From NCBI RefSeq assembly GCF_017744135.1, contig NZ_JAGHQU010000001.1, forward strand, positions 186,001 through 250,000: a stretch of DNA of 64,000 nt, in the 5' to 3' direction. How positions within the stretch are numbered: the stretch's first letter is position 1; every line of letters begins with the position of its first letter. Origin of the DNA: Endozoicomonas sp. G2_2. GTDB lineage: Bacteria; Pseudomonadota; Gammaproteobacteria; Nevskiales; Salinisphaeraceae. The notes beneath the pieces are model-generated. The model did no database searches. It had not been told where the DNA came from and worked only from the letters and a program-made list of their open reading frames with translations. The position numbers and the translations under genes are program-made. Below are positions 62,886 through 64,000 of the stretch, in pieces.

Positions 62886-64000
62886 TCAGCAGGTGCTGTC
62901 GGCGAGTTTCACGCAGTTGCGGCCGGCGGCCTTGGCCGCATAGAGCGCCTTGTCGGCGCGACGCAGGATCGCGTTCGTCTCGTGCGCGGCATCCGCAGCG
63001 CTGGTGGCCACTCCGATAGAAACCGTTACCTCGAAGGCATCGCCCTCGTCGTCGATGAACTTCAGCGCCGCGATGCGTTTGCGAAGCCGGTTGGCTGCGA
63101 TCGAGGCCGCGTCCGCGTTGGTCATCGGCATGATGAGCAAGAATTCCTCGCCGCCGAAGCGGCCGAACGTATCCACGTTGCGGATCAGCCCCTCGACGGC
63201 GGCTGCGCAGTCGCTGAGCACCCGGTCGCCGATTGGATGGCCGCGCTTGTCGTTGATCTGCTTGAAGTAGTCGAGGTCGAACAGGCAGATGCTGAACTGC
63301 GCATCGCCGCGCGCGGCGCGGGCGACCTCGCCCTGGAGTACCTCAATGAGACGGCGGCGGTTGTAGATGCCGGTGAGCTCGTCGCGCACGGCCATGTTGG
63401 AGATCCGCTCCATCGCCTGGTTCAGCTGCAGGTTCTTGCGGCGTAGCGTGCCGCGCAGGCCGCTGATGAAACCGCCGATCATCCCGATCTGCACGAGCAA
63501 AACGCCGAGCGTAATCAGCACGATCCACTCGTTCGGATTGTCGTAGTAGGTCAAATCGCGCCCGCCGGCGAGCAAAAACACCCCGAAATAGCCGGCGAAA
63601 TAGGCCATCGCGGCGGCAAGAAAACGCGGTATGGATAGATCGAGAATGCCGTAGAGCAGCGGCACCATGACGGTCAGAAGGATGCCCGCCCGTACCGGCA
63701 GCGACTCGATCTGGTAGAGCAGATAGACCGCCGGCAGCAGCGGGCTGACCACCTGTATGAACGTCAGGTTGGGTTCGGCGGAGCGCAGGTTCAGATCGCT
63801 GAGAAAGATGACGAAAAAGAATGCCACCACCGCGGCCAGACCGAGCGCGTAGATCAGTGCGGCCGACCAGGCGACGCCGCCCAATGCCGCGGCAGCCGCG
63901 ACCACGAGCGCTTGTAGCACGTACGACGCGCCGGCCATGGCCACGCGTCGCAGGCGAATCTTCTGATGTTCGCGTACCCGTGAACGTTGTTCCTGGCGCA
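62886..64000 (-). CDS. Membrane-bound diguanylate cyclase (GGDEF) 3, partial at N-terminus
   Basis: The frame is open to the window edge without a stop, and the residues before the internal starts at 63944 (GTG) and 63938 (ATG) look like the charged N-terminal segment of such proteins (R-V-R-E-H-Q-K-I-R-L-R-R), so the true start is probably outside. Six transmembrane helices precede a GGDEF domain with G-G-E-E-F and I-site R-N-V-D. D-L-D-Y-F-K-Q-I-N-D is the metal strand. All key residues for cyclic di-GMP synthesis are present. Confidence 0.9.
   Translation of the reverse strand, partial: RQEQRSRVREHQKIRLRRVAMAGASYVLQALVVAAAAALGGVAWSAALIYALGLAAVVAFFFVIFLSDLNLRSAEPNLTFIQVVSPLLPAVYLLYQIESLPVRAGILLTVMVPLLYGILDLSIPRFLAAAMAYFAGYFGVFLLAGGRDLTYYDNPNEWIVLITLGVLLVQIGMIGGFISGLRGTLRRKNLQLNQAMERISNMAVRDELTGIYNRRRLIEVLQGEVARAARGDAQFSICLFDLDYFKQINDKRGHPIGDRVLSDCAAAVEGLIRNVDTFGRFGGEEFLLIMPMTNADAASIAANRLRKRIAALKFIDDEGDAFEVTVSIGVATSAADAAHETNAILRRADKALYAAKAAGRNCVKLADSTC

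Overview
The window is high-GC, gene-dense chromosome from a marine or halotolerant gammaproteobacterium. Conserved gene orders (tldD/nit/yhdP/rng, rlmH/rsfS/nadD/proA/holA, trpEGDC with rpe) point to Gammaproteobacteria. An AlkB alkane hydroxylase operon, a DMSP-lyase-type cupin, an ectoine-hydrolase-like enzyme and acidic lipoproteins suggest a hydrocarbon-degrading, Salinisphaera-like organism. That genus is an inference from gene content, not a proven assignment.

Layout. 1-9 kb: minus-strand envelope and housekeeping block (tldD partial, GNAT, quinone oxidoreductase, nitrilase-like amidase, yhdP, rng). 9-14.7 kb: rlmH-rsfS-nadD-proA-holA, then speD and an OsmC protein. 14.7-17.3 kb: a secreted lipoprotein with thrombospondin type-3 repeats and a long amphipathic repeat domain. 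17.3-22.4 kb: trpC-trpD-trpG-trpE and rpe, with a possible Trp-rich leader before trpE. 22.5-25.4 kb: CopD-like membrane protein, purC, OmpW-family porin. 25.4-34.2 kb: lipoprotein hydrolase, ankyrin-like protein, prpB-like lyase, then aldehyde dehydrogenase-tetR divergent from alkB-rubredoxin-rubredoxin reductase. The last group oxidises alkanes to alcohols, with electrons from NAD(P)H via reductase and rubredoxin, and onward from aldehyde to fatty acid. 34.3-37.2 kb: a PD-(D/E)XK-like accessory gene, an FAD oxidoreductase and sixA.

37.3-42.2 kb holds the ribonucleotide reductase operon nrdA - 52-aa basic protein - nrdB, behind a promoter with a perfect DnaA box and two NrdR-box-like palindromes. 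NrdB has the residue pattern of the chlamydial class Ic (Mn/Fe, tyrosyl-radical-free) enzymes. The nrdB coding sequence switches to AT-rich codon use in its last 20 codons. An AT-rich accessory segment follows: a HipA-like kinase overlapping a DUF3037-like gene, a truncated IS110 transposase and a REP-associated tyrosine transposase. This pair is the best candidate here for an undescribed system.

45.4-64 kb: YgjV-like protein, membrane-anchored Mrr-like nuclease, prpD, two GST-family proteins flanking a DMSP-lyase-like cupin, a DAHP synthase gene behind a striking aromatic leader peptide and terminator, a beta-propeller lipoprotein, a UDG-like protein, a CynX-type transporter, DUF4235, SURF1, an M24-fold hydrolase and three membrane-bound diguanylate cyclases. 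No rRNA, tRNA or CRISPR array was recognised.
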